Source: Halieaceae bacterium UBA5044 | GTDB lineage: Bacteria > Pseudomonadota > Gammaproteobacteria > Pseudomonadales > Halieaceae | NCBI GenBank assembly: GCA_002416125.1 | Contig: DIBU01000008.1 | Coordinates: forward strand, 62,001 to 126,000 | Direction: 5' to 3' | Length of the DNA: 64,000 nucleotides | In this document: positions 1-8,290 of the stretch, piece by piece | Layout: every line of letters starts with the position of its first letter | Position numbering within the stretch: position 1 is the stretch's first letter | Notes under the pieces: model-generated | Databases searched by the model: none | Seen by the model: only the letters and a program-made list of their open reading frames with translations | What the model was told of the DNA's origin: nothing | Made by a program: the position numbers and the translations under genes

Positions 1-2
1 GC

Positions 3-614
3 GTCGGCATCACCGATTCGATCCCCAAGATTCTCGCCAACCGGTTGCTACAACCGGCGCTGAAGGCCGTCGACAACCTGCGCCTGCAGTGCCACGAGGG
101 CGACCAGGAGACGCTGCTGGCGGAACTGGCGGTGAGCCGCCTCGACTGCATCATCACCGACCAGCCCCTGCCCTCCGGCAGCCACATCAAGGCCTGGAAC
201 TACCGCATTCTGGAGTCCGGCTTTACCTTCTTTGCCGTCCCGGAGCTCGCCGAGACCTGCCGCAGCCAGTTCCCGGCGAGCCTGAGCGGCAAGCCCTTCC
301 TGGCCCCGGGGCGCAAGGCGGGAAGCCGCTCCTTTCTCAAGGCCTGGTTTGAAAAGCACCGGATCACCCCCGAAATCGTGGCGGAATTTGACGACAGCGC
401 GCTTCTGAAGTCCTTCGGCCAGACCGGGCTGGGCATCTTTGCCGCGCCGACCATCATCGAAGCGTATGTGATCTCCCAGTATGGCGTTGCGGTGATTGGC
501 CGCACCCGGGAATTCGTCGATGTGTTTTATGCGATATCCCCGGAGCGCCGCCTGCAGCATCCGGCCACGCTGGAGATCGTCAATACGCCGCTGGGCGGGG
601 AGGCGGAGGGCTAA
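3..614 (+). CDS. nhaR: NhaR-type LysR family transcriptional regulator, 5' end outside the window
   Basis: This is the C-terminal part of a LysR-family activator; the first in-frame codon seen is at base 3, and the DNA-binding helix-turn-helix lies upstream of the window. The visible ~203 residues are the effector-binding domain. Blocks such as CHEGDQETLLAEL, LDCIITDQP, EFDDSALLKSFG, IFAAPTIIEAY and IGRTREF match remembered E. coli NhaR closely along the whole length. NhaR activates the Na+/H+ antiporter gene nhaA in response to sodium, so nhaA may lie just upstream. The gene converges on dinG: the two stop codons overlap by 4 bases. Family assignment is strong; the regulated target cannot be seen here. 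Confidence 0.85.
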   Translation, partial: VGITDSIPKILANRLLQPALKAVDNLRLQCHEGDQETLLAELAVSRLDCIITDQPLPSGSHIKAWNYRILESGFTFFAVPELAETCRSQFPASLSGKPFLAPGRKAGSRSFLKAWFEKHRITPEIVAEFDDSALLKSFGQTGLGIFAAPTIIEAYVISQYGVAVIGRTREFVDVFYAISPERRLQHPATLEIVNTPLGGEAEG

Positions 615-2743
615 CGCCCCAGCTCCCGGGTAAACGGCGGCAGGGAATCCAGTATTGCCTGACCGTAGCGCCGCGTGAGCAAACGCCGATCCATCAGCGT
701 GACCCGACCGCTGTCGCTTTCCGTGCGCAACAGGCGGCCGCTGGCCTGCACCAGCCGCAGCGCCGCATCCGGCACGCTGATTTCCATAAAGGCGTTGCGG
801 CCCTGGGCTTCCACCCATTCCGCCAGCGCCGCCTCGATAGGGCTATCGGGTACCGCGAAAGGTATCTTCGCAATCACCACGTGGCGACAGTAGGCGCCGG
901 GAAGATCCACACCTTCGGCGAAGCTGGCCAGCCCAAAGAGGATGCTGCCGCGTCCGGCATCGACCGCTTCCCGATGCTGGCGCAGGATTTCCTGCTTGCT
1001 GCCTTCACCCTGCATCAGCAGCAGGTCGCCAAAGGTCGCGCTGACGCCCGCATGGACATCCTGCATCTGTCGTCGCGAGGAAAACAGCACCAGGCTGGCC
1101 TCGGCGGGGTCCAGCAATCCGGGCAGCTGCTCGATCAGCGCCGCGGTGTGTGCCTCGGCGTCACCGGGGTCGCAGGACATGGCGGGCACATGCAGGGTGG
1201 CCCGGGAATAATCGAAGGGGCTGGCCACGACCTTGAAGACGCCCTCGGCCGGAGCGCCGGAATGCAGCCTGAAGCGATCGAAGGAGCGCAGCGCGGTGAT
1301 GGTCGCCGAGGTGACCACGACGCCGGCGGCGCGTGACCACAGGTACTCCTGCAGAATATCCGCCGCGAGAATGGGGCTGCAGCGCAGGTCAAAGCCGGCC
1401 TGCCCGCCCCCGTCCAGCAAGGTCACCCAGCGCGCCATGGGCGGCACCTCGCCCTCGCCACTGACGGCATAGGCCTGCCACAAGGCCAGGGTGGACTCCG
1501 CGCGGCTCAGCAAACCACCCAGGCTCAGATGCCAGGTCTCGACATCGCTCTTGTGCAGGCCGCAGTCTTCCTCTTCCAACGCCTCCGACAGACGGGCCTC
1601 AATCTTCGCCAGAGCGGTGCTGATCTGCTGGAACTGGTTGGCCAGGCCTGCAGCCAGCGGCTGCAATTGCGCGGGCACCCGGCCATGGGCGAAGCGCAGC
1701 TGCTGCTCGTCACTGCGCCCGCTCCCGGGCACACGCTCTGCAAACAGGGCGGCCACCGCCTGCTCCGCCACCTGCAGCGCGCCCTGGGCCTCCTCCATCA
1801 GCCCCGGCAGCGCAGCCAGCGGTCGCGCCAGGTCAGTCAGCGGCGCCAGTGCCGAAGCCGCCTGCAGCAGCAGCTTGCGATTGTCCTGCAACCACTGGCC
1901 GGTCGTGTGCAGGCGACAGAAACTGGAGAAGTGCCCCAGCGCCTTGTCCGGCAGGTGGTGGCCCTCGTCAAACACATAAATGCTGTCTTCCGGCGGCGAC
2001 AGGATGGCACCGCCGCCAAGCGCCAGGTCAGCGAGCACCAGGTCGTGGTTGGCCACGACCACGTCGGCGTACTGGAGAGCGTCCCGCGCGCGAAAAAAAC
2101 TGCACTGGCTGATGTTGGGGCAGCGGCGGCCGCTGCACTGGCTGTGGTCAGTGGTGGCACCGAACCAGATGGCGTCGGGTATCTGTCCCGGCCAATTGTC
2201 CCGGTCGCCGTCCCAGTCCCCGCGGCCCAGGGCCTCCAGCATGGCGCTGTACACGGGCAGCGCCTCGGCGTTGTCTGGCGCCTGGAATTCGTCCGGGTAC
2301 AGCGGCAGTACGTCCCCCGCGCCGCTGCCGCCGAGATGGTGGTCCAGCCTGGACAGGCATACATACCGACGACGCCCCTTGGCCAGGGTATAGCTGAACT
2401 CCAGGCCACTGTGTTCGCGAATATCCGGGAGATCCTTGTTGACGAACTGCTCTTGCAGGGCGACCGTTGCGGTCGCCACGACCAGCCGCTTGCCCAGGGC
2501 CTGGGCCAGGGGGATCGCCGTCACCGCATAGGCAATGGTCTTGCCCGTTCCGGTGCCCGCCTCGATCACGCACACCGCCGGGGAATCCGGGCTTGCCCGG
2601 CCGGTTTCCGGTTTGATGCGGGCCAGGGCGTTGGCGATTTCGGCGATCATCTGCCGCTGTCCCCAGCGCGGCTTCAACCCTTTGGCGGCCGTGATGGCGG
2701 CGTAGGCCTCGCGAATCTGGTCCTTCAGCGCTTCGTTCAGCAA
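611..2743 (-). CDS. dinG: ATP-dependent DNA helicase DinG
   Basis: Superfamily 2 helicase of the XPD/DinG type, which unwinds 5'-tailed DNA, D-loops and R-loops during repair. The 710-residue length fits DinG (E. coli 716). Walker A AGTGTGKT lies at residues 62-69 and the DEGH box at 259-262. Four cysteines for the 4Fe-4S cluster are at C129, C203, C208 and C214, with the same CX4CX5C spacing as E. coli DinG. The C-terminal motif VQASGRLLRTESD and the ending RRYGQAILDSLPP also fit. The start is TTG at 2743; the first residues align with the E. coli N-terminus. It overlaps the upstream acyltransferase gene by 7 bases, so the two are probably cotranscribed and translationally coupled. Confidence 0.93.
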   Translation of the reverse strand: MLNEALKDQIREAYAAITAAKGLKPRWGQRQMIAEIANALARIKPETGRASPDSPAVCVIEAGTGTGKTIAYAVTAIPLAQALGKRLVVATATVALQEQFVNKDLPDIREHSGLEFSYTLAKGRRRYVCLSRLDHHLGGSGAGDVLPLYPDEFQAPDNAEALPVYSAMLEALGRGDWDGDRDNWPGQIPDAIWFGATTDHSQCSGRRCPNISQCSFFRARDALQYADVVVANHDLVLADLALGGGAILSPPEDSIYVFDEGHHLPDKALGHFSSFCRLHTTGQWLQDNRKLLLQAASALAPLTDLARPLAALPGLMEEAQGALQVAEQAVAALFAERVPGSGRSDEQQLRFAHGRVPAQLQPLAAGLANQFQQISTALAKIEARLSEALEEEDCGLHKSDVETWHLSLGGLLSRAESTLALWQAYAVSGEGEVPPMARWVTLLDGGGQAGFDLRCSPILAADILQEYLWSRAAGVVVTSATITALRSFDRFRLHSGAPAEGVFKVVASPFDYSRATLHVPAMSCDPGDAEAHTAALIEQLPGLLDPAEASLVLFSSRRQMQDVHAGVSATFGDLLLMQGEGSKQEILRQHREAVDAGRGSILFGLASFAEGVDLPGAYCRHVVIAKIPFAVPDSPIEAALAEWVEAQGRNAFMEISVPDAALRLVQASGRLLRTESDSGRVTLMDRRLLTRRYGQAILDSLPPFTRELGR

Positions 2744-3906
2744 GAGGCCTGGGGCTCCGCCGCCGCACGCAACGCCAGTTTACTGGCCACCGCATTGGCG
2801 TAGGTCGCCAGCGCAAAACTGCGCTGCTCTTCGGGCAGGCTTTCAATCCGGGCACGAAACTGCGCGTCCGAACAGCTCCCCGCCTCGCGGGTCAGCGTTT
2901 CGGGCACGGCCGCGCCTGGCCCGTGCAGCATCTCCCAGGCCTGCAAGTTGGTGGGGTGCAGGCAGTAGAGCGAGATGATCTGTCGATCGATTTCCGCAGC
3001 GACAGCGTCCGGGCCATCGAACTCGCCCGCCAGCGGCGTGCCAAACGCCACATGCACCCGGCCCTTCTGGCCGGAAATGCCGCGCGCGATCGAGGCGACA
3101 TCCTCCTGTTCAGCCTTGGCGTAGGTTCCCGTCGTGCTGCGCAGGTGCATTTCACGCGCCTTCATGCCATCGCAGGGATCCAGCTCGTAGGCAATGGAGA
3201 CCGGAACGATGCCGAGGGCGTTGATCAGGTCGCTGAAGCTTTCGGTCTGCTTGTCACGGCTCATGGCGAGCATCTTGATGACGGCGGGCTCGGTGCGATC
3301 GATGCCGTCTTTGGCCCGGCCCTCGCGCTGGGCAATCCAGACCGGTGAGCGCTCTTCCTGCAGAGACAGGCGAATGTAGCTGGACAGATGCCGGGATGCG
3401 GCCAGCAGCGCCCGCCCACTGCTCACCGAGCGCTTGACGATAAAGCTCTTGTTCAGTCGCATCAGGTCGGACACCCAGGGCTTGGTCAGCAGGTTGTCAC
3501 CGATGGCGATGCGCACAGTCTGGTGGCCACTGCGATGCAGGGCGTAGTTGGTGAATGCCGGGTCCATCACAATGTCGCGGTGGTTGCTCATGAACAGCCA
3601 GGGGCGCGACACATCCAGCTGCTCCAGACCCGAGACACTGAACCCGGCGGTGGTGTCGTCGATGACCTTCTCGACGTAGTGCTTGATCACCATCTGCATG
3701 CCGTGCACATCGCGCACTCCGCGCAGCTGACGGCCGAGGTACCAGCGCACGGCGGGGCGCGCGAGCCCGGGCAGGGCCCGCGCCAAACGGCCCAGGCTCA
3801 GCCTGGCAATTGCATCGAGCATTTCCCGGTCTGCGAGCAACCGACCCAGAACCTCGGGCACCTCGTCATCGCGGTACGGGCGGATGTCCGCAAAGGGGTC
3901 ACTCAA
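2737..3906 (-). CDS. Glycerol acyltransferase-like protein (PlsC/PlsB superfamily)
   Basis: A 389-residue protein with an acyltransferase core, likely moving an acyl group onto a glycerophospholipid or related acceptor at the inner membrane. The block-I-like motif is SNHRDIVMD (H109 to D115). Canonical members have HX4D, while this one reads HX5D, so either the register differs or this is a divergent subfamily. A block-III-like stretch REGRAKDG follows about 75 residues later. Start is TTG at 3906 with GAGGA seven bases upstream. It overlaps dinG by 7 bases. Exact substrate is unknown. A role in fatty-acid or phospholipid turnover is inferred from the fold only. Confidence 0.7.
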   Translation of the reverse strand: MSDPFADIRPYRDDEVPEVLGRLLADREMLDAIARLSLGRLARALPGLARPAVRWYLGRQLRGVRDVHGMQMVIKHYVEKVIDDTTAGFSVSGLEQLDVSRPWLFMSNHRDIVMDPAFTNYALHRSGHQTVRIAIGDNLLTKPWVSDLMRLNKSFIVKRSVSSGRALLAASRHLSSYIRLSLQEERSPVWIAQREGRAKDGIDRTEPAVIKMLAMSRDKQTESFSDLINALGIVPVSIAYELDPCDGMKAREMHLRSTTGTYAKAEQEDVASIARGISGQKGRVHVAFGTPLAGEFDGPDAVAAEIDRQIISLYCLHPTNLQAWEMLHGPGAAVPETLTREAGSCSDAQFRARIESLPEEQRSFALATYANAVASKLALRAAAEPQASC

Positions 3907-4080
3907 AGCAATATCCTCACGAAAAACAGCGCCACACGATACCCAAATTCCCCCGACACGTCATCCGCCAGATCCCGCCACAGGCAGCGCGATCCAGGCA
4001 CCCTGCGCGCTGACACGGCCCCGCGCTTCTGCTAATCTGCAGCCCGCTCCACCGGAGCCATGTGCCTATTGGGAGGAACC

Positions 4081-4302
4081 ATGGAAGCCACGTCTGCATC
4101 ACTACTCACCTTCGGCCTCGCCACGCTGTTTCTCAGCTGGGTGCTGCTGCTGATCCAATCCTGGAAAGAAGACTATGCATGGGGCCTGTGCACCCTGATT
4201 CTTCCCCCGTTCGCCTACCTCTATGCCCTGTTCCGGCTGGACAAGGCCGGACAGTCGGTGTTGCTCGCGGTTGCCGGTCTCGTGATGATCGGGCTGGCCT
4301 GA
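4081..4302 (+). CDS. Small two-helix membrane protein, unknown function
   Basis: A 73-residue protein starting at ATG 4081, placed by the preceding GGAGG at 4074-4078 although the same frame opens upstream at 4060. It shows two hydrophobic segments, roughly residues 7-25 and 52-72, separated by a short loop with WKEDYAWG and a partly hydrophobic middle (LCTLILPPFAYLYALFRLDKA). I do not recognise a family with confidence. It stands alone between the divergent acyltransferase gene and the next small gene, with no operon partner. Coding status rests on the good ribosome-binding site and membrane-like composition. Confidence 0.6.
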   Translation: MEATSASLLTFGLATLFLSWVLLLIQSWKEDYAWGLCTLILPPFAYLYALFRLDKAGQSVLLAVAGLVMIGLA

Positions 4303-4476
4303 CGTTGTTACCCCGGGCCCGCCCCATTAAACATTTGTAACCTTTTGGCGCCTGCATGACGGGCGCCCTCCTCTCTCAATATTATCCTTATAAAACAGTC
4401 GCTTATCTAAATCGGACAAGCGCGACACGGAATGCCTGTTACTTTTTCGTGCTCAGAGTTACCAATCTGTAACTGT

Positions 4477-4503
4477 TTTACACACGTATTCAGGTCGTAT
4501 ACT
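4477..4503 (+). promoter_or_regulatory. Possible sigma-70 promoter for the small secreted protein gene
   Basis: TTTACA (4477-4482) and TATACT (4498-4503) separated by 15 bases, in a locally AT-rich stretch about 75 bases before the ATG at 4577. The -10 is good but the spacer is short, so the -35 assignment is uncertain. Confidence 0.35.
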
Positions 4504-4576
4504 GAACGCATCCTGCCGGCGGTCAAACACCGTTACAGGCTGAACACTGACTTCTACCGTCCGTTGAGGAACTACT

Positions 4577-4849
4577 ATGCAACTCGTCAAAATCGCCACC
4601 GTTTCCGCCCTGCTGGCCCTGTCATCCGCTGCCTTCGCCGCCAAGCCGACCAGCATCGTCTTCCAGGGCAACCATGAGTCCAACACCGGCGCCGCCTACT
4701 CCGAGTACCTCGTGAAGTGCTCCAATGGCAAAACGGCGACCCTCACTGCCTGGGAAAACCGTCGCAAGTGGTGCGCAGGCAACGAGCTGAACGACAGCTG
4801 CGAGCGCAAGCAGATCAAAGCCGCGAAGGCCGCTTGTAACGCGCTCTGA
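4577..4849 (+). CDS. Small secreted cysteine-containing protein, unknown function
   Basis: A 90-residue protein with a clear Sec signal peptide (residues 1-21, cleavage after AAFA). The mature part of ~69 residues is polar and carries four cysteines (KCSNG, KWCAG, DSCER, AACNA), consistent with two disulfide bonds in the periplasm or outside the cell. A GAGG box precedes the ATG at 4577. The gene has its own likely promoter and ends exactly one base before the convergent phosphatase gene. I do not recognise the family. Its size, export signal and cysteine count would suit a small periplasmic or secreted stress protein, but that is speculation. Confidence 0.75.
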   Translation: MQLVKIATVSALLALSSAAFAAKPTSIVFQGNHESNTGAAYSEYLVKCSNGKTATLTAWENRRKWCAGNELNDSCERKQIKAAKAACNAL

Positions 4850-5851
4850 TCAGCCCTCGAGATAGCGCCGGCGCAACTCCTCGCGCTCGGCGCTCCCTAC
4901 CCCCAGCTCCCGGGTCAGGTAGGTGTCGACATCGCCGTAATCGGCAATCGCCTGCAGCGCCCGTTGCAGGTACGCTTCGTGCACTTCCAGCATCGGCATG
5001 ATGGCCTCGTCTTCTACTGACTGGAAACCGTACTTGATGCGCAGGCGGTCGATCTCCTGCCGCGGGTCGAAGAAGCGACGCGTCAACAGGTAATCTGCCA
5101 TCACCTGATCCACCGACACCCCCAACGCCATCAGAATGATGGCGGCAGCGAAGCCTGTGCGGTCCTTGCCTGCCGCGCAGTGCACCAGAAAGCGGGCATC
5201 ATCCTCGGCGAGTATCTCGGCGAACATGCGCCGATACATGGGGCTCTGCGCCTCGACAAAATCCCGGTTGATATCCACCATGAAGTTGAACATCGGCTGG
5301 CGCCCTCCGCGGTCGAGCTGCCCGTTGGCGAAGGCCGCATCGTTGCTGCCCGGCGTAATCGGCAGGCTGGCGACGCGTGGCGCCCGCTCCCGCGGCAGCC
5401 GGTTCGGGCTGGCACTCTGCTCCTCTTCGCGGCGAAAGTCGCACAACAGATCCAGCTGCAGATACGCCAGCAGCGCCAGATCACGCTCCGTCAAACCCGA
5501 GAGCTGCCCCGAACGGTACAGGTAACCCCAGCGCACACGCCGGCCATCTGCCGTGCGATAGCCGCCGAAATCGCGGAAGTTGGGCGTGCCCTGCATGCCG
5601 AGGCGACGCTCCATCGCAACCAGTTCATTGCCGTGCTGGTCGTGCAGCCGAAAGGTGTGGCGGCGGTCGGCTGGCAAGCCAGAGATACGCAGTCGCGACA
5701 CCGCGTCCTCGTAGTGCACTTGCAGATCCGGCGACGCAGCGTCCAGCGGACTGACGGTGACCCGGGTCTGGGGGTGGGAGGCCTCCCACTCCACATGATA
5801 GTCGCCCTCGGGGGCGCGCCAGATGTGTACTGTGTCAGCCAGCAGCGGCAT
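4850..5851 (-). CDS. Tyrosine-protein phosphatase (Y_phosphatase3-like)
   Basis: A cysteine-dependent phosphatase of 333 residues. The signature loop HCAAGKDRTGFA (CX5R, cysteine near residue 223) matches bacterial tyrosine/dual-specificity or lipid phosphatases. The upstream motif NFRDFGGY is typical of the Y_phosphatase3 family. The first ~85 residues form a predicted beta-rich extension (VHIWRAPEGDYHVEWEAS) before the catalytic part. No signal peptide is visible, so it is probably cytosolic. GGAG lies six bases before the ATG. It is 12 bases downstream of a TetR regulator on the same strand, so the two likely form an operon. The physiological substrate is unknown. Confidence 0.85.
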   Translation of the reverse strand: MPLLADTVHIWRAPEGDYHVEWEASHPQTRVTVSPLDAASPDLQVHYEDAVSRLRISGLPADRRHTFRLHDQHGNELVAMERRLGMQGTPNFRDFGGYRTADGRRVRWGYLYRSGQLSGLTERDLALLAYLQLDLLCDFRREEEQSASPNRLPRERAPRVASLPITPGSNDAAFANGQLDRGGRQPMFNFMVDINRDFVEAQSPMYRRMFAEILAEDDARFLVHCAAGKDRTGFAAAIILMALGVSVDQVMADYLLTRRFFDPRQEIDRLRIKYGFQSVEDEAIMPMLEVHEAYLQRALQAIADYGDVDTYLTRELGVGSAEREELRRRYLEG

Positions 5852-5863
5852 GTGAGCTCCGAA

Positions 5864-6502
5864 TCAGGCTGGTGCGGCAGTGGGGGTTGCGATCACCGCC
5901 TGCACCAGGGTTTTTATCAGGGTGAGCTGGCGCTCCAGCGCTTCCTCGCTGAACGGGTCCTGGCCGAGCAGGTCGCGGTACATCGGCGCCATCGTCACGT
6001 AGGACATGATGAGGTTGTTGAAGGCCATCACGGCCCAGGGGCGCAGACCGGCATTGCCCAGAGCGCGCAGACCGGGCTGCAGCAGACCGTCATCGTCGTG
6101 AAACATGGGCCGGAAAAAGCGCTCGATCAGGTCGTTGGTGCCGGGGCCACCGGACAGCGCCGCGTGCTGCAGCAGGCGGGCGAGGTTGGGATTGGCGTGA
6201 TGCTTGCGCACTATCGCTTCCAGCCACTGATACAGGCGCTCATCGGTGATCGGCGCCGTGTGCAGCTCCTCCATGGGCGCGGCGAACTCATCCAGCAAGC
6301 GGCCCAACACCGCCCGGTAGAGGGCTTCCTTGTTGCGAAAGTGATTGTAGAGGCTGGGGGAGCGGATACCCACGCGCTCTGCCACCTCGCCCAGCGAAGC
6401 GCCCTTGTAACCTTTCTTGGCGAACAGGTCCTCGGCGGCATCGAGGATGCGCTCGGCGGTACCACCCGCGAGTTCGGCTCTGTGTACCTGGGTCGCAACC
6501 AT
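5864..6502 (-). CDS. TetR/AcrR family transcriptional regulator
   Basis: The N-terminal half contains a typical TetR helix-turn-helix: AERILDAAEDLFAKKG, then VAERVGIRSPSLYNHFRNKE. The C-terminal ~150 residues form the variable ligand/dimer domain. I chose ATG 6502, which has GGA about ten bases upstream; a GTG at 6520 in the same frame would add six residues. The tyrosine phosphatase gene follows after 12 bases, so it probably controls its own operon. The ligand cannot be inferred. The gene diverges from rpsT. Confidence 0.85.
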   Translation of the reverse strand: MVATQVHRAELAGGTAERILDAAEDLFAKKGYKGASLGEVAERVGIRSPSLYNHFRNKEALYRAVLGRLLDEFAAPMEELHTAPITDERLYQWLEAIVRKHHANPNLARLLQHAALSGGPGTNDLIERFFRPMFHDDDGLLQPGLRALGNAGLRPWAVMAFNNLIMSYVTMAPMYRDLLGQDPFSEEALERQLTLIKTLVQAVIATPTAAPA

Positions 6503-6593
6503 GGCGTGTATTTCCGGCACTGACAGGTTAAACAGGCAGTATACCGCAGCTTCGCCGCATGACGCAGCAAGCCCCCGGGAACCGGGCTGGCAG

Positions 6594-6624
6594 TTGACAA
6601 CTCATGGGCTTATGTGAATAATCT
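6594..6624 (+). promoter_or_regulatory. Sigma-70 promoter of rpsT
   Basis: A perfect -35 TTGACA (6594-6599) is followed by an AT-rich -10 region at 6617-6624. This reads AATAAT with a 17-base spacer, or TAATCT with 19. It lies about 40 bases before the rpsT start codon, in the gap between divergent tetR and rpsT. Confidence 0.6.
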
Positions 6625-6661
6625 CGCCTCCTGAATTTTGCCAACCCACGAGGACATCATT

Positions 6662-6931
6662 GTGGCCAACTCCCCACAAGCCAGAAAGCGCGCCCGCCAG
6701 GCGGAAAAGCGTCGCGCCCACAACGCCAGCCTGCGTTCACTGGTTCGCACCAACATCAAGAAAGTCATTGCCGCGATCGCAACGGGCGATGCCGAGCAGG
6801 CGAAGGCTGCCTACGCCAGCGCCGTTCCTGTTATCGACCGCATGGCCGACAAGGGCATCATCCACAAGAACAAGGCCGCCCGGCACAAGAGCCGCCTGAA
6901 CACCCAGATCAAGGCACTCGCCTCCGCCTGA
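6662..6931 (+). CDS. rpsT: 30S ribosomal protein S20
   Basis: S20 binds 16S rRNA in the small subunit body. The 89-residue sequence matches the family end to end: ANSPQARKRARQ at the N-terminus, RRAHNASLRS, then GIIHKNKAARHKSRL near the C-terminus. The start is GTG 6662, not the upstream ATG at 6638. The family begins at (M)AN, and GAGGA sits about eight bases before the GTG. E. coli rpsT also uses a non-ATG start (UUG), which is linked to its autoregulation. The gene is monocistronic, between its own promoter and a strong terminator. Confidence 0.97.
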   Translation: MANSPQARKRARQAEKRRAHNASLRSLVRTNIKKVIAAIATGDAEQAKAAYASAVPVIDRMADKGIIHKNKAARHKSRLNTQIKALASA

Positions 6932-6949
6932 GCCGGGGTACTGACTTCC

Positions 6950-6982
6950 ACAAAAAAGCCGGCTCTGAGCCGGCTTTTTTGT
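6950..6982. terminator. Strong bidirectional intrinsic terminator
   Basis: AGCCGGCT (6957-6964), loop CTG, AGCCGGCT (6968-6975), flanked by six A on the left and six T on the right. It serves rpsT on the + strand and the convergent diiron protein gene on the - strand. Confidence 0.93.
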
Positions 6983-6998
6983 GGCGGACGATACGCCG

Positions 6999-8180
6999 TC
7001 AGCTCGCCTTGCGCGGCTCTTCCGGAGCATCCTGCAGCTTGTGGAACTCCGCCAGCATACTCTGCTCGTAACCCTGCGCCTCGTTGGTGTCCAGCGGACG
7101 CTCGAGCAGCGCCCAGTCGATATCGCCGTCCGTCGCCAGATTCTCGAACTCGAGGATTCCCAGCGCCTCGAACTTCGGCCGGATCTTGTCGGTCAACAGG
7201 CCGATGCGCTTCAGGTTGGGGATCACGCGCTGGAACAGCAGGTTGCGGAAGGTGGACATGACAAAGCCTTCCAGCACCTGCAACCGCGCCTCTTCCACGT
7301 CCCAGCCAAAGTGCGCGAAGACGTCCGTGGCCACCAGCCGCTCCCGACTGACCACGCAGGCCTCATAGGCAAACTGCGCGCGCTCTTCACGCTCCTCGTC
7401 GGAGAGGGTTTTGACAAACTCTTCCAGGTAGTTGACCCCGAAGGTGACGTGCCGCGCCTCGTCGCGCGTCACGAGGTACACCACGTCCTTGAGCACCGGG
7501 TCCGGCGTGGTTTCGCGGGTCGTGTTGAACGCCGAAAGGGCCAGCCCCTCGATCACCAGCTGCATGCCGATAAATTTCATGTCCCAGCGTGCATCGGTGA
7601 GGATCTTGTCGATAATTGCCTTCAGGTGCGTATTGATCGGGTACATCACCCCAATGCGCTTCTGCAGGTATTTGTTGAAAACCTCCACGTGGCGCGCTTC
7701 GTCAAAGGTCTGTGACGCGGCGTACAGCTTGGCATTCAGGGTGGGCGCACAGGAACACAGCTGAGAGGCCACCAGCAGCGCACCCTGCTCTCCGTGCAGG
7801 AATTGCGACAGGCTCCAGGCGTTCATGTGCAGCCAGAACTCCTTGCGGGTCGGCTCGTCCATGTCGAGATAGGGCTGATAGGTATGCAGGTTCATCAACT
7901 CGGGCATACGCTCTTCATCGGGCCAGGGACGATCCCAGTTGATATCCATCTCCGGGTCCCAGTTCAGCTGCTTGCCCAGGTCGTACAGCTTCTTGATGCG
8001 ATCGTCCTGTACCTTGTAATCCCAGTTGTAGGACCCGGTCAGCGGCGTGTTGAAAATCTCTGCAATGTGGTCAACATCGCCGGCTGTCAGCAGATCTTCC
8101 AGATCCGGGTTTTCACGGGGGTAGTCGGCGTTGGCGAAGCGCTGGATCTTGCGCGGGGTGGAACTCCACTCTACTTTCAT
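6999..8180 (-). CDS. Ferritin-like diiron carboxylate protein (R2-like/AurF-like oxygenase candidate)
   Basis: A 393-residue soluble protein with two complete diiron half-sites: E131, then E161-ARH164, and E211, then E241-ARH244. The spacing of 30 residues between each first Glu and the DEARH motif is the four-helix ferritin-like pattern of ribonucleotide-reductase R2, AurF-type N-oxygenases and related oxidases. No signal peptide is seen. Start ATG 8180 is fixed by AGGAG seven bases upstream. The gene diverges from an AraC regulator 110 bases away, a common arrangement for an inducible catabolic or modification enzyme. No reductase or ferredoxin partner is adjacent. Substrate unknown; fold assignment strong, reaction inferred. 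Confidence 0.8.
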   Translation of the reverse strand: MKVEWSSTPRKIQRFANADYPRENPDLEDLLTAGDVDHIAEIFNTPLTGSYNWDYKVQDDRIKKLYDLGKQLNWDPEMDINWDRPWPDEERMPELMNLHTYQPYLDMDEPTRKEFWLHMNAWSLSQFLHGEQGALLVASQLCSCAPTLNAKLYAASQTFDEARHVEVFNKYLQKRIGVMYPINTHLKAIIDKILTDARWDMKFIGMQLVIEGLALSAFNTTRETTPDPVLKDVVYLVTRDEARHVTFGVNYLEEFVKTLSDEEREERAQFAYEACVVSRERLVATDVFAHFGWDVEEARLQVLEGFVMSTFRNLLFQRVIPNLKRIGLLTDKIRPKFEALGILEFENLATDGDIDWALLERPLDTNEAQGYEQSMLAEFHKLQDAPEEPRKAS

Positions 8181-8216
8181 AACCGTACTCCTGACATCGA
8201 CATTACACCAGCCTGT

Positions 8217-8245
8217 ACTATGTGCGAGCCATACGCGGCTCACAA
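8217..8245 (-). promoter_or_regulatory. Candidate promoter and operator of the diiron protein gene
   Basis: Reading the - strand, TTGTGA (8245-8240) and CATAGT (8222-8217) are 17 bases apart, 37 bases before the ATG at 8180. The spacer contains an inverted repeat GAGCC-N6-GGCTC (8226-8241), a plausible regulator site for the divergent AraC protein. Pattern seen in sequence; function inferred. Confidence 0.4.
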
Positions 8246-8290
8246 GGTGAAGTCTTGTCAAAATGAGGTTATTTGTGGCCAAATGAAGCC

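Noticed and set aside
1529..2803. Long open frame on the + strand opposite dinG
   Set aside because: Shadow of the high-GC dinG gene: no ribosome-binding site, and a Q/R/H/G-rich composition without recognisable motifs.
4328..4365. GGCGCC repeats after the small membrane protein
   Set aside because: Six-base self-palindromes are common at this GC content and no T-run follows.
5180..6523. 447-codon open frame opposite the phosphatase and TetR genes
   Set aside because: It spans two real genes and their gap, typical of a GC-driven shadow.
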